From the NCBI RefSeq assembly GCF_002113375.1, contig NZ_NEHO01000006.1:248001-312000 (forward strand): DNA of 64,000 bases, read 5' to 3'. A program made the position numbers and the translations under genes. Below the pieces are notes generated by a model. That model saw nothing but the letters and a program-made list of their open reading frames with translations. It did not search any database and had not been told where the DNA came from. This document shows positions 37,654 to 46,891 of the stretch, one piece after another. Source of the stretch: Pseudomonas sp. R37(2017) (GTDB taxonomy: Bacteria; Pseudomonadota; Gammaproteobacteria; Pseudomonadales; Pseudomonadaceae). Every line of letters begins with the position of its first letter. Position 1 is the first letter of the stretch.

Positions 37654-37995
37654 CTACAGACAATCCTGCGCGGCGCGCTCGAAACTCGATGGGTTGAAGG
37701 TCGAGGCCAGCCATTGGCGCTCGTAGAGATACACCTTGCCTCCATCCTGTGCCCAATGGGTTTGCAGCACCGTGTCGACGGCGATCCTGCTCGGAACGAC
37801 CACCCGGTAGCTGCGTCCGCTCGCTGACACGACAGGGCTCATCTCTCTGTCCTTCAACTTGGGTACGAGGCAGTCGACATACTGCTCGGGCGATTTGTCC
37901 GTTTGCAACGTTGAAGTCGGGTTGTTCGGGGATGAGGCGCAACCGGCCAGGAGCCAGGCGGCAATCATCACGACAGGAACACATGCCAGGCGCAT
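37654..37995 (-). CDS. small lipoprotein of unknown function
   Basis: 113 residues from the ATG at 37995. The lipoprotein signal MRLACVPVVMIAAWLLAGCA has its lipobox LAGC with the lipidated cysteine near residue 19. The mature chain has two further cysteines (YVDCLVPKL and a C-terminal AAQDCL) that may pair, and a central YRVVVPSRIAVDTVL. The frame extends upstream to 38298 but that part is shadow of the next gene. No family recognised. Confidence 0.7.
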   Translation of the reverse strand: MRLACVPVVMIAAWLLAGCASSPNNPTSTLQTDKSPEQYVDCLVPKLKDREMSPVVSASGRSYRVVVPSRIAVDTVLQTHWAQDGGKVYLYERQWLASTFNPSSFERAAQDCL

Positions 37996-38083
37996 GGGTG
38001 CGGTCCTCGATTTCGATTCGGTTTGATTCGTTGCGTCATGCTCGAGAAAGTCGGCGAACGCATCAGCTCTTCGTTGCCACCGA

Positions 38084-38548
38084 TCAAGGCAAAACGTCGT
38101 AGCCACGTTGTTGCAGGCAACTGCTGTAGACAGAATTGTTGGCGGCAAGGCTTTGCTCGCTTGCGGCAAGATTCTCTCGACGCGCCTGACGTTGCCTGGA
38201 GGCCCCCACGACGGCGCCGGCAGCCGCGGCGCTGTGCGCCCGGTTCTGGCGATAGTCTTGCTTGGTATCGTCGTCGATCTGGTCATAGACGTTTTCATGC
38301 TGACGGCCCCGGACTTCTGCCGCGGTCGCTCCGGCTACCGCAGCGGTTGCGGCGCCTTTCACACGACCGCCGGATGGCACCGTGCCTTGTACCGGATGTT
38401 GCGCGTTGGCCTGGGACTGGCAGGCGCTGGTGTCCTGCTGGATGGTCTGGGAGGTCTGACCCTTGAGCGGAACCACCGTCGCCGCCAGGGTGCTGGTGCT
38501 CAAGAGCAGCATAAGGACCGATAGGGTATGGGCCAGTATTTTCATCAT
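38084..38548 (-). CDS. exported glycine-zipper-like protein, paralogue of the 28.7 kb gene
   Basis: 154 residues (a second ATG three bases in is equally possible). The signal peptide ends TSTLA; the mature part starts ATVVPLKGQTSQT. It has a Gly/Ala hairpin segment (GRVKGAATAAVAGATAAEVR), RQHENVYDQIDDDTKQDYRQNRA, a second zipper (AAAAGAVVGASRQRQ) and ends SCLQQRGYDVLP. The same blocks occur in the protein at 28732-29187. Two cysteines are conserved between the copies. Function unknown, probably in the cell envelope. Confidence 0.75.
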   Translation of the reverse strand: MMKILAHTLSVLMLLLSTSTLAATVVPLKGQTSQTIQQDTSACQSQANAQHPVQGTVPSGGRVKGAATAAVAGATAAEVRGRQHENVYDQIDDDTKQDYRQNRAHSAAAAGAVVGASRQRQARRENLAASEQSLAANNSVYSSCLQQRGYDVLP

Positions 38549-38660
38549 TGAGTCTCACGTCAGGCGTTGGCACGGCTGACGGTTTGTCAGAGGGAAAACG
38601 CGACGCAGCGCCACTTTGAAACCCCATGCCGGTCTGCTTGCGATGGGGTTTGCACGAGCG

Positions 38661-39341
38661 TCAACGCTTGAGGATGAGGGCCTGCATATCGTCTGTCATG
38701 CCTTTGAGTGCAACCTTGAAGTCATTGGCAACAATGGGCTGCTCGGCATTTTCGAGTGTTGCGCCAAACACCTTGCGAACGATCTTCGCAACCGGCATAC
38801 CGGTCTTGGCGTCGATCAGGTTGGCTTCGATGTACATCTCGGCGGTCTGGTCCCGATGGCCGGTGGCTGCTTGTGTTGCTCCGACTATTGCCCCGATTGG
38901 AACGGCTTCATACCAGTGCATGCCTTCGTTGTTGGCACTGACGTGAGTGATCGCGGCTTGCAGGATCAGCGAGCGCGAATCGGTCGGTGCCAGCTGCGGG
39001 TAAGAGACGATCGCATAGCGACGGGCAAAGGCGTTCTTGACACTGTCGCTGGCCATCAACTGCAAGTCTTTCAGTGTCTTCAGGCTGACGCGTTCGGTCG
39101 GCTGGGGTGCTGGATACAGCTCCATCTGCCTGAACACCACGGTGGAGTACGCGCGAGGATCGAACCCCGGCGATACCCAGCGCAATACCTTCTGCTCACT
39201 CGGAGTAGTCTGCTCCTCCAGACCCTGGTAATTGCCCAGGAAGCCCGAGTATTGGTCTTGCTGCGCGACTTTCGAGACACAGCCGACCTGGAATACACAG
39301 CTCAAAGCAATACCCACCATCCATTTTTTCGACATGCCCAT
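38661..39341 (-). CDS. DUF3313-type lipoprotein
   Basis: 226 residues from the ATG at 39341. A signal with lipobox VGC (FQVGC, cysteine near residue 21) is followed by QYSGFLGNYQGLEE and LRWVSPGFDPRAYSTVVF, the start pattern of the DUF3313 lipoprotein family. A small glycine-rich segment (VPIGAIVGATQAATG) lies near the middle. Probably anchored in the outer membrane; function unknown. It is upstream of the glycine-zipper gene on the same strand with a 112 bp gap. Confidence 0.75.
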   Translation of the reverse strand: MGMSKKWMVGIALSCVFQVGCVSKVAQQDQYSGFLGNYQGLEEQTTPSEQKVLRWVSPGFDPRAYSTVVFRQMELYPAPQPTERVSLKTLKDLQLMASDSVKNAFARRYAIVSYPQLAPTDSRSLILQAAITHVSANNEGMHWYEAVPIGAIVGATQAATGHRDQTAEMYIEANLIDAKTGMPVAKIVRKVFGATLENAEQPIVANDFKVALKGMTDDMQALILKR

Positions 39342-39625
39342 GTATTTGGTTCTCAAGTGATGAAGTTGTCATTCGGGTTCCGGCCTGACTCCAGGCATTG
39401 GCCTGGGCGCCCTGTGTCCGGGCACTGTCATTCGCCGGTCGGTTACGCAAAGCAGGTGCTCGCACGCCGTTCAATGCGGGCCGAATGCTGCCCATGGCAG
39501 CGGGATAATCCGAATCAATAACCCTCAAAAACTGTCAAACACATGGCCAGGCAGGATTGCACATTGATTACTGTTGCCTACGCTATCGCTTTACAACGCG
39601 GTTTGGTGTCTAAAGGAGAGTGTGC

Positions 39626-40447
39626 ATGGATGTGAAAGAACGCTGGATGGCTACCGCGTCGGCACTGGTCGTTGCGTTGGGCTTCATCCCGATGGCCCAG
39701 GCCGAAGATTCCGCAGAATTGGCGAAGAAAGCCCTCAATCCAGTCGCGGCAATGTACAGCCTGCCGGTCCAATACAACTGGGACCAGAAGATGGGGCCGA
39801 CCGACGAGGGTATGCACAGCGTGACCAACATCCAGCCCGTGCTGCCGTTTGTCCTGAACGAAGACTGGAACCTGATCTCTCGCACCATTCTGCCGATCAT
39901 CGACCAGCACGGCCTGGCCCCCAATGGCGCGGCTGACAAATCCGGCACAGGCGATATCACCCAGAGTTTTTTCTTTTCGCCGACGAAGCCCACGGACAGT
40001 GGCTGGATACTCGGCGCCGGGCCTGCGTTGTTGATACCGACGGGCAGTGACGAATTGCTCGGCAGTGAGCAATGGGGCCTCGGCCCGACGGCGGTGGCTC
40101 TTGAACAGTCGAATGGCTGGACCCGAGGCATACTGGCCAACCATATCTGGGGCCTGGACGATAGCCCGCCGGACGATAAGGAAAAGGTCAACCAGACCTT
40201 CCTGCAACCCTTTTTCTCGTATACCACCCATACACTGACGACCTACGGGGTGAACACCGAGTCGACCTACAATTGGCAATCGCGGGAATGGTCGGTACCG
40301 ATCAACCTGACGGTCACCCAACTGTTGAAGATCGGCGGTCAACCGCTGACGGTGCAGGCCGGCCCGCGCTACTGGCTCGACAGCCCGGAAGACGGCCCGC
40401 AAGGGTGGGGCTTTCGCGCCGCCGTGACATTTCTGTTTCCGCGCTGA
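39626..40447 (+). CDS. outer-membrane beta-barrel, transporter-like
   Basis: 273 residues; the ATG at 39626 lies 7 bp after AGGAG. A signal peptide ends AQAED. The mature protein reads like a beta-barrel of the MetA-pathway/transporter group: LPVQYNWDQKMGP, NIQPVLPFVLNEDWNLISRT, LGAGPALLIPTG, ANHIWGL and a C-terminal strand FRAAVTFLFPR. The last residue is arginine, so the terminal aromatic lies three positions before the end. Relatives are annotated as neuromedin U or transporter without proven function. Confidence 0.72.
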   Translation: MDVKERWMATASALVVALGFIPMAQAEDSAELAKKALNPVAAMYSLPVQYNWDQKMGPTDEGMHSVTNIQPVLPFVLNEDWNLISRTILPIIDQHGLAPNGAADKSGTGDITQSFFFSPTKPTDSGWILGAGPALLIPTGSDELLGSEQWGLGPTAVALEQSNGWTRGILANHIWGLDDSPPDDKEKVNQTFLQPFFSYTTHTLTTYGVNTESTYNWQSREWSVPINLTVTQLLKIGGQPLTVQAGPRYWLDSPEDGPQGWGFRAAVTFLFPR

Positions 40448-40519
40448 GGGGCTGCTGCGACATGCCGCCGGCGTGGTGGTGATGAACATCCCGACGGCAT
40501 GATAGCGAGGAGGCACGAC

Positions 40520-40912
40520 ATGGAGCGATTCACCGGTGGTTGTCTGTGCGGCAAGGTGCGAATAGTCGCATCGGGGCGCCCGTTCCGGGTTGGCGTTTGT
40601 CACTGTCTCGACTGCCGCAAGCATCATGGGGCGCTGTTTCACGCGTCCGCGATATTCCACCAGGATGCCGTGACGATAGAAGGCGAAACACATGACTACG
40701 CAGGGCGGCATTTCTGTCCGCACTGCGGTTCATCCGTGTTCGCGCGCAGTGCCGACGAAATCGAAGTGAACCTCGGCTCACTGGATGCCCCGGACCAACT
40801 CACACCGACCTACGAGAGTTGGGTCGTGCGTCGCGAGGCCTGGTTACCGCCGTTTGCGCTCACGCGACGCTATGAACGCGATCGGGATTCCACGGGGCGT
40901 TTCGAGGAATAG
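40520..40912 (+). CDS. GFA-family (CENP-V/GFA domain) zinc protein
   Basis: 130 residues; AGGAGG precedes the ATG at 40520. The zinc-binding cysteines of the GFA fold are all present: GGCLCGKVR, VCHCLDCRKHHG and FCPHCGS, with the SVFARS stretch after the last pair. Family members are named after glutathione-dependent formaldehyde activation, but most have no demonstrated activity. Single gene, 72 bp after the barrel protein and almost touching the convergent gene at 40920. Confidence 0.85.
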   Translation: MERFTGGCLCGKVRIVASGRPFRVGVCHCLDCRKHHGALFHASAIFHQDAVTIEGETHDYAGRHFCPHCGSSVFARSADEIEVNLGSLDAPDQLTPTYESWVVRREAWLPPFALTRRYERDRDSTGRFEE

Positions 40913-40919
40913 CGGGCTG

Positions 40920-41318
40920 CTAGCGACGATAGTAGCGGCGATCGTCCTCATAGCGATATCGCATGGCCCGGTCCTGACGATGCTCCCAGTCACGATGGCG
41001 TTCGGCTTCCCGGCGGGCTTGCTCTCTGCGCCACTGTTCTCTACGCCAGTCGTCTCGGCGCCAATCGTCTCTGCGGTAGTGCCAATGGCCGTCATGCCAG
41101 TACCTGTCGTCATGGGCAAGCAAAGGCCCTGGCTGCTTGCCGGCCATATTGGCCAGGGTTGGCCAAGGGTTGCCGGCAGCCGGGATCGGAGATTGAACGA
41201 CTGCGACTTCAGTGGCCAAGGCTGGGGTCGAGGTCTTCATCTGTGTTGCCGATGCCGAGCCCACTGCCGCGAACGCGAACAGGCCGAAGAGCACCATCCG
41301 TGCGTCATGGAATTTCAT
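40920..41318 (-). CDS. exported protein with Arg/Trp/His-rich C-terminus
   Basis: 132 residues from the ATG at 41318 (AGAGG upstream). A signal peptide ends GSASA. The C-terminal 60 residues are low-complexity repeats of R-R-D-D-W-R and similar (WRRDDWRREQWRRE), ending RRYYRR, strongly basic and rich in aromatic residues. Such tails can bind nucleic acid, polyphosphate or the negatively charged cell surface, but no function is known here. It converges on the GFA gene, with 7 bp between stops. Confidence 0.65.
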   Translation of the reverse strand: MKFHDARMVLFGLFAFAAVGSASATQMKTSTPALATEVAVVQSPIPAAGNPWPTLANMAGKQPGPLLAHDDRYWHDGHWHYRRDDWRRDDWRREQWRREQARREAERHRDWEHRQDRAMRYRYEDDRRYYRR

Positions 41319-41602
41319 GAACGAAGACAACCTCTGATTGAAAATTGGACGTGTGGCCATCTTGCCGCGCGAAGCCTGCGGGATCGCGCTTGCTGAGCGG
41401 GTGTGGCTATCCACATAGACCGAAAAACAGGGAAAAGTTCTGGAGAGACACTGCTTAAATAGCCGACGACAGCAGTGTCCGGCCGCTTTGAGGTTTGCCG
41501 TTTCGATGAGCCAGAGGCGGGATGCGCGATAACGGGCTCCGCCAGGAACCCGTCTGGTGCACTGTACTGCGCAGAAAGATCAATGCAGCGAATCTTTAGC
41601 CG

Positions 41603-41941
41603 CTACTCAAGCAACTGATCGATCAACACCGCGTTGGTATAGATCAGGCTGCCATCACTCGCGCGGTGCCCGACCAGGTGAAACTGACCGCGGTCGTGCT
41701 GTAAATAGACTCGCATCTGGCAGTCGGACAAGGGCGCATATCCCTCGGGCATGATCAAATCCATCGAGTCCATATCGACATCGACCATGGCATCTCGCTC
41801 GTGGGTCTTTTGCAGGTGTTCTTCGGCCTCTTCCAGGCGGACATGCAGAGGTCCGTCGACGTAGAAATGGACTTCCCCCATCGGGGTGGACTTTTGGGCG
41901 CCGCTGGTTTTGCACCAGCCTTCGATCGTCAGGGCACTCAT
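41603..41941 (-). CDS. conserved-looking small cytoplasmic protein
   Basis: 112 residues from the ATG at 41941, which follows GGAGG. No signal or membrane segment. It contains a strongly acidic stretch (VDVDMDSMDLIMPEGYAPL) and a central strand/helix pattern (EVHFYVDGPLHVRLEEAEEH). Product not recognised. Upstream of it lies the divergent oxidase operon, with a 239 bp promoter region between. Confidence 0.65.
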   Translation of the reverse strand: MSALTIEGWCKTSGAQKSTPMGEVHFYVDGPLHVRLEEAEEHLQKTHERDAMVDVDMDSMDLIMPEGYAPLSDCQMRVYLQHDRGQFHLVGHRASDGSLIYTNAVLIDQLLE

Positions 41942-42180
41942 GACGGAACCTCCCATATGGATTGCCGGACTGTGTTTCTGTCGTCCCTGCTCAATGTCAT
42001 CAGAAATAGAGTATAGCTGGCAACCGGAGCTTCCTTGCCAGCCTCACGGTACAAGCCGATGGCTCTATACTTCTTACTGACTTTAGCGCCCGGACGGGTG
42101 GTACTTGTCAGCCCTGCCTGGGCGTCAGAGGCGATGCTTCTTGCATAACCAATGAACTACAGGAATAGGATGAAGAGCAA

Positions 42181-43650
42181 ATGGCGATAGCAATTGTCCT
42201 GATACTAATCGTTATTGCATCAGTGCTATTCCACATACTGGCGCCCTGGCAGGCGACACCGGCAGCGTCCAACTGGGGATCCATAGACACCACTCTGTTC
42301 ATCACCCTGATCATTAGCGGAATATTTTTCATTGCCATCACGGGATTCATGGCGGTGGCGCTGATTCGGTATCGCCACAAGAAGGGGGCCAGGGCGGCCT
42401 ACCAGCCGGAAAACAAAAAGCTGGAATCATGGTTGATTGTCGTTACTTCGATCGGCATTGCCGCGATGTTGGCGCCAGGCCTGGTTGTCTACAACGATTT
42501 CATTCGGGTACCGAAAAATGCCTACGAACTTGAAGTGATCGGCCAGCAGTGGCAGTGGGCCTTTCGTTTTGCCGGGCAAGACGCAAAGTTGGGCAAGTCG
42601 GATATCAGGTTTGTTGATGGCGCCAATCCCCTCGGCCTTGATCCCAAGGATCCTGCAGGGCAGGACGATGTGCTTGTAATGAACAATGAAGTTCGCCTTC
42701 CGCTCGATCGGCCGGTGAAAGTGTTACTGCGCTCCAAAGATGTGCTGCACGATTTCTATGTACCGCAAATTCGCAGCAAGATGGATATGGTGCCAGGGAT
42801 GGTGTCGTACTTTTGGTTTACGCCAACTAAAACCGGAAACTATGAAGTCCTTTGTGCTGAATTTTGTGGCGTAGGGCATTACAGCATGCGCGGCCATATG
42901 ATCGTGGAAGAGCAGGGCGTCTTCGATCAATGGCTGAAGGCCCAACCCACTTTTGCGCAGACATTGGCGACAGCTGCCAAACCCGGTCGAGACAGCGCGC
43001 TGGAAAAAGGCCGCCTGTTGGTCGAACAACTCGGCTGCAAGGCCTGCCATAGCCAGGATGGCAGTGCCAGTCTCGGCCCGGGGTGGAAGGGGATGTACGG
43101 TCGCACCGAACAGCTTGCCGATGGCTCCAGTGTGGTGGTCGACGATGCCTACCTGAAAGAGTCGATTCTCGATCCGCAGGCCCGCCTGGTTAAGGGTTAT
43201 CCGCCGGTCATGGTGGCCTATACTCTCAAGGACGATGAGCTGGGTGCTGTCATCGCCTTGATCAAGTCACTGGGTGTCGCGGGGCAAGGCGAAGAACCTG
43301 CTACAGGTGAAACTTCGCAAGACCTGGCGGCACAAGGGCAGCGGCTGGCCGGGTCGCTTGGCTGTCTGGCCTGCCACAGTGTCGATGGCACCAAAGGCAT
43401 CGGTCCCAGCTGGCAGGGTCTGTATGGCAAGACAGAAACACTTGCCGACGATGCAAGCGTAAAGGTCGATGAGGGCTATTTGAAAGAATCGGTTCTTCAT
43501 CCCAATGCCAGGATCGTCAAGGGCTATGCAGCCGTCATGCCGGCCTTCGCTCCCAGTGACAAGGAGCTGAATGCACTGATCGCTTTTATCAAGTCCAAAG
43601 CGAACGCTGACGCTGATGCGAGCAAAGCGGAGCCAGGGAAGTCACCGTAG
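42181..43650 (+). CDS. coxB: caa3-type cytochrome oxidase subunit II with two cytochrome c domains
   Basis: 489 residues, about 150 more than a plain subunit II. Three hydrophobic segments near the N-terminus (about 1-22, 38-62 and 78-100) precede the CuA domain with its ligand set CAEFCGVGHYSMRGHM. After this come two c-type heme sites, CKACH and CLACH, each in a small cytochrome domain with a similar ending (YLKESILDPQARLVKGYPPVM and YLKESVLHPNARIVKGYAAVM). The second domain therefore looks like an internal duplication. It accepts electrons from a periplasmic donor and passes them to CuA. First gene of the oxidase operon. Confidence 0.92.
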   Translation: MAIAIVLILIVIASVLFHILAPWQATPAASNWGSIDTTLFITLIISGIFFIAITGFMAVALIRYRHKKGARAAYQPENKKLESWLIVVTSIGIAAMLAPGLVVYNDFIRVPKNAYELEVIGQQWQWAFRFAGQDAKLGKSDIRFVDGANPLGLDPKDPAGQDDVLVMNNEVRLPLDRPVKVLLRSKDVLHDFYVPQIRSKMDMVPGMVSYFWFTPTKTGNYEVLCAEFCGVGHYSMRGHMIVEEQGVFDQWLKAQPTFAQTLATAAKPGRDSALEKGRLLVEQLGCKACHSQDGSASLGPGWKGMYGRTEQLADGSSVVVDDAYLKESILDPQARLVKGYPPVMVAYTLKDDELGAVIALIKSLGVAGQGEEPATGETSQDLAAQGQRLAGSLGCLACHSVDGTKGIGPSWQGLYGKTETLADDASVKVDEGYLKESVLHPNARIVKGYAAVMPAFAPSDKELNALIAFIKSKANADADASKAEPGKSP

Positions 43651-43693
43651 AGCAGCCGGAAACACACTGAAACTTCGGCAGGAGGATGACGTG

Positions 43694-45469
43694 ATGGCCT
43701 ATGCGGAGCAAGCCGAGACAGAAGCGCTGCACGAGCCCAAAAGCTTCCTGACCAAATATATCTGGAGTCAGGACCACAAGGTCATAGCCGTTCAATATTC
43801 CCTGACGGCTCTGTTCGTGGGGCTTGTCGCGCTGGTGTTGTCCGACTTGATGCGCATACAGATTGGCTTCCCCGGCAGTTTGGCGTTCATGGATGCCAGT
43901 TCTTATTATCAGGCGATGACCATGCACGGCATGATCATGGTCATCTACTTGCTGACGGCCTTGTTTCTGGGGGGCTTCGGCAACTACCTGATCCCGTTGA
44001 TGGTGGGCGCCCGCGACATGGTCTTCCCCTATGTCAACATGCTCAGTTACTGGTTTTACCTGCTGGCGGTACTGGTGCTGCTCGGCAGTTTTTTCGTCCC
44101 GGGCGGCCCCACGGGTGCCGGCTGGACGCTCTATCCGCCACAGTCCATAGCTCAGGGGACACCGGGAGTGGAGTGGGGCATTGTCCTGATGCTCACCTCG
44201 CTGGCGATTTTCATTGTCGCCGCCACCATGGGCGGGTTGAACTACGTCACCACGGTGTTGCAGGCGCGCACGCACGGCATGACCTTGTTTCGCATGCCGC
44301 TCTCGGTATGGGGAATCTTCATGGCCTCGATCATGGCCTTGCTGGCATTCCCGGCGTTGTTCGTCAGCGCGGTGATGATGTTGTTCGACAAGCTGTTGGG
44401 CACCAGCTTCTTCATGCCGGCGATGGTCTCACTGGGGCAGCAGCTCGATCACCAGGGCGGCAGCCCGATACTGTTCCAGCACTTGTTCTGGTTCTTCGGC
44501 CACCCGGAAGTCTACATTGTCGCTCTCCCGGCTTTTGGCCTGGTCTCCGACCTGATCAGCACCCATGCGCGTAAAAACATCTTCGGCTACCGAATGATGG
44601 TGTGGGCCATCGTTGCGATCGGGGTACTGAGTTTTGTGGTGTGGGCGCACCATATGTATGTCAGCGGAATGAACCCGTACTTCGGCTTTTTCTTCGCGGT
44701 CAGCACCTTGATCATCGCGGTACCGACTGCGCTGAAAGTCTATAACTGGGTACTGACCCTGTGGCGCGGCGACATCCACCTGACCGTGCCGATGCTGTTT
44801 GCCCTGGCTTTTATCGTTACCTTCCTGGTCGGCGGTCTGACCGGTCTGTTTCTCGGCAATGTGATCGTCGATATACCGCTTTCGGATACCTATTTCGTCG
44901 TGGCCCATTTCCATATGGTCATGGGTGTCGCGCCAGTACTGGTGGTGTTCGGCGGCATCTATCACTGGTTTCCGAAAGTCACCGGGCGCATGACCAACGA
45001 CACCCTGGGCAAACTGCATTTCTGGATTACCTTCCTGGGCACCTACGCCATCTTCTTCCCCATGCACTACCTGGGTTTCCAGGGTATGCCACGCCGTTAC
45101 TACGCCTATGAAAACTACGCGTTCATACCGCAGTCGGCGCAAGAGTTGAATGCGTTCATTACGGTGGTCGCATTGACCGTCGGCGTTTCCCAATTGCTGT
45201 TCGTGTTCAACCTGGCCTGGAGTGTGTTCAAGGGCAAGCCCGCGGGCAGTAATCCCTGGGGCGCAGCCAGTCTGGAATGGCAAACGCCGAACACTCCGCC
45301 GAAACACGGTAACTGGGGAGCGAAGCTGCCAGTCGTGCATCGCTGGGCCTATGACTACAGTGTGCCGGGGATAGACCAGGACTTCGTGGCGCAAACGGTC
45401 TCTGCCGAGGAACTGGAGCAAATGCGCCAACTCAGTGCCGGGGCTAAAACAGCGGACGTCAAGACATGA
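43694..45469 (+). CDS. coxA: cytochrome c oxidase subunit I
   Basis: 591 residues; the ATG at 43694 follows AGGAGG. Twelve or more transmembrane helices with the heme-copper core intact: a heme a ligand in TMHGMIMVIY, the D-channel region GNYLIPLMVGARDM, GHPEVYIVALPAFG with the tyrosine-histidine pair, WAHHMYVSG (CuB), the proton K-channel part STLIIAVPTALKVYNW, and HFHMVMG carrying both heme histidines. This is an A-type terminal oxidase reducing oxygen and pumping protons in the inner membrane. The stop overlaps the next start (ATGA). Confidence 0.95.
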   Translation: MAYAEQAETEALHEPKSFLTKYIWSQDHKVIAVQYSLTALFVGLVALVLSDLMRIQIGFPGSLAFMDASSYYQAMTMHGMIMVIYLLTALFLGGFGNYLIPLMVGARDMVFPYVNMLSYWFYLLAVLVLLGSFFVPGGPTGAGWTLYPPQSIAQGTPGVEWGIVLMLTSLAIFIVAATMGGLNYVTTVLQARTHGMTLFRMPLSVWGIFMASIMALLAFPALFVSAVMMLFDKLLGTSFFMPAMVSLGQQLDHQGGSPILFQHLFWFFGHPEVYIVALPAFGLVSDLISTHARKNIFGYRMMVWAIVAIGVLSFVVWAHHMYVSGMNPYFGFFFAVSTLIIAVPTALKVYNWVLTLWRGDIHLTVPMLFALAFIVTFLVGGLTGLFLGNVIVDIPLSDTYFVVAHFHMVMGVAPVLVVFGGIYHWFPKVTGRMTNDTLGKLHFWITFLGTYAIFFPMHYLGFQGMPRRYYAYENYAFIPQSAQELNAFITVVALTVGVSQLLFVFNLAWSVFKGKPAGSNPWGAASLEWQTPNTPPKHGNWGAKLPVVHRWAYDYSVPGIDQDFVAQTVSAEELEQMRQLSAGAKTADVKT

Positions 45470-46158
45470 ACAGACTGCTACTGAAAAACGCCGGCAGCGT
45501 TGACCCAGGCGGCAGCTGGCGTCGCGACCCCGAGGAGATCGAGGCCGCCGAGGCGGGCGATAGAAGCCAGACCGCAAGAGTAGGCCTGCGCTTGTTTCTG
45601 GTGGTGGTGAGCTCGTTATTCTTCCTCTTCCTGATAGCCTTTGTTGCCCGCTCACAAATGACCGACTGGCAACCCCTGACAGAGCCTCTGGCACCGCTGG
45701 CCAATCTCTGGTCGCTCTGGCTGAACACGGCTTTTCTGGTACTCGGTTGCATCGCACTGCAATGCTCGCGCATGGCTGCCCGAGCGGCTCGGCCGGGCTT
45801 GACTGTCATTGGATTTGCCTTGGGGGGCGTGTTTGCAATTGCCTTTCTGGCGGGGCAACTCTGGGTCTGGCAGCAGTTTGTCGACTGGGGTTACTTTGTC
45901 GCCGGCAATCCGGCCAACAGTTTCTTCTACCTGTTGACCGGCCTGCATGGGCTCCACCTGCTGGGGGGGCTGATCGCCTGGTGCTGGATCGCCGCCAAAT
46001 TTCTGCGTCAGGTGCCGCTGGCACAACTCAGTGCCAGCGTAGAGCTCTGTGCCATCTATTGGCATTACCTGCTGGGTCTCTGGTTCGTGCTGTTCGCTCT
46101 GCTGGCCAGTACGCCGCAAACCTATGAAGCCATCGCCAGATTCTGCGGCCTGAGGTGA
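45466..46158 (+). CDS. heme-copper oxidase subunit III-like protein, first copy
   Basis: 230 residues with about five transmembrane helices and a longer hydrophilic N-terminus (GSVDPGGSWRRDPEEIEA). The segment GNPANSFFYLLTGLHGLHLLGGLIAW is the conserved core of subunit III, including the histidine/leucine motif, and ELCAIYWHYLLGLWFVLFALL is the last helix pair. It starts with an ATGA overlap on coxA. It differs considerably from the next gene, so the two are not recent duplicates; which one is the true subunit III is uncertain. Confidence 0.85.
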   Translation: MNRLLLKNAGSVDPGGSWRRDPEEIEAAEAGDRSQTARVGLRLFLVVVSSLFFLFLIAFVARSQMTDWQPLTEPLAPLANLWSLWLNTAFLVLGCIALQCSRMAARAARPGLTVIGFALGGVFAIAFLAGQLWVWQQFVDWGYFVAGNPANSFFYLLTGLHGLHLLGGLIAWCWIAAKFLRQVPLAQLSASVELCAIYWHYLLGLWFVLFALLASTPQTYEAIARFCGLR

Positions 46159-46164
46159 AAAGCC

Positions 46165-46878
46165 ATGGCATCGCATCCGCAATCCCCGGTTGAAACCAAC
46201 TCATCCAATTTGCAGGGCTCGCCACCAGCACCCGGATGGCAGGGCATCGCCAGCGACTGGTCCTCGGACCGAGAGGCCTTCAAGCAGGTGCCTTGGGGCA
46301 AGGCGATGATGTGGATCTTCCTGCTCAGCGATACGTTTATATTCAGCTGTTTTTTAACCGGCTACATGTCGGTTCGCATGACTATCACTACGGCTTGGCC
46401 GAACCCGAGCGAAGTGTTCGCATTGACCATCGGAGGAAGGGAAATCCCGCTGATTCTGATCGCCATCATGACCTTTGTGCTGATCAGTAGCAGCGGCACC
46501 ATGGCCATGGCCGTCAACTACGCCTATCGCCGTGATCGCGCGAAAACCACGGCCCTGATGCTGGCGACCGCAGCCTTGGGCGTGACGTTCGTCAGCATGC
46601 AGGCTTTTGAATGGAGCAAGCTCATCGCTGAAGGGGTGCGGCCTTGGGGAAACCCCATGGGGGCGGCGCAATTCGGTGCCAGCTTCTTCATGATTACCGG
46701 TTTTCACGGGCTGCATGTGTCAATCGGCGCCATCTACCTCAGCATTGTGGCGCTGAAGGTTTTGCGCGGAGATTATGAGCGTTCCGGCAACTATCAGAAT
46801 GTCGAGATAGCCGGGCTTTACTGGCACTTCGTGGATTTGGTGTGGGTGTTTATTTTTGCTTTCTTCTATTTATGGTAG
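46165..46878 (+). CDS. heme-copper oxidase subunit III-like protein, second copy
   Basis: 237 residues with about five transmembrane helices. Subunit III signatures are clear: MMWIFLLSDTFIFSCFLTGYM near the start, AFEWSKLI, GASFFMITGFHGLHVSIGAI and the C-terminal NVEIAGLYWHFVDLVWVFIF. It follows the first subunit-III-like gene after 6 bp and precedes the small subunit IV gene by 13 bp. It is closer to the standard subunit III pattern than the gene before it. Confidence 0.9.
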   Translation: MASHPQSPVETNSSNLQGSPPAPGWQGIASDWSSDREAFKQVPWGKAMMWIFLLSDTFIFSCFLTGYMSVRMTITTAWPNPSEVFALTIGGREIPLILIAIMTFVLISSSGTMAMAVNYAYRRDRAKTTALMLATAALGVTFVSMQAFEWSKLIAEGVRPWGNPMGAAQFGASFFMITGFHGLHVSIGAIYLSIVALKVLRGDYERSGNYQNVEIAGLYWHFVDLVWVFIFAFFYLW

Positions 46879-46891
46879 AGGAGCACAGGCG

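Noticed and set aside
44429-45757. Minus-strand frame of 442 codons opposite coxA.
   Set aside because: Antisense to subunit I with conserved heme-copper motifs on the plus strand.
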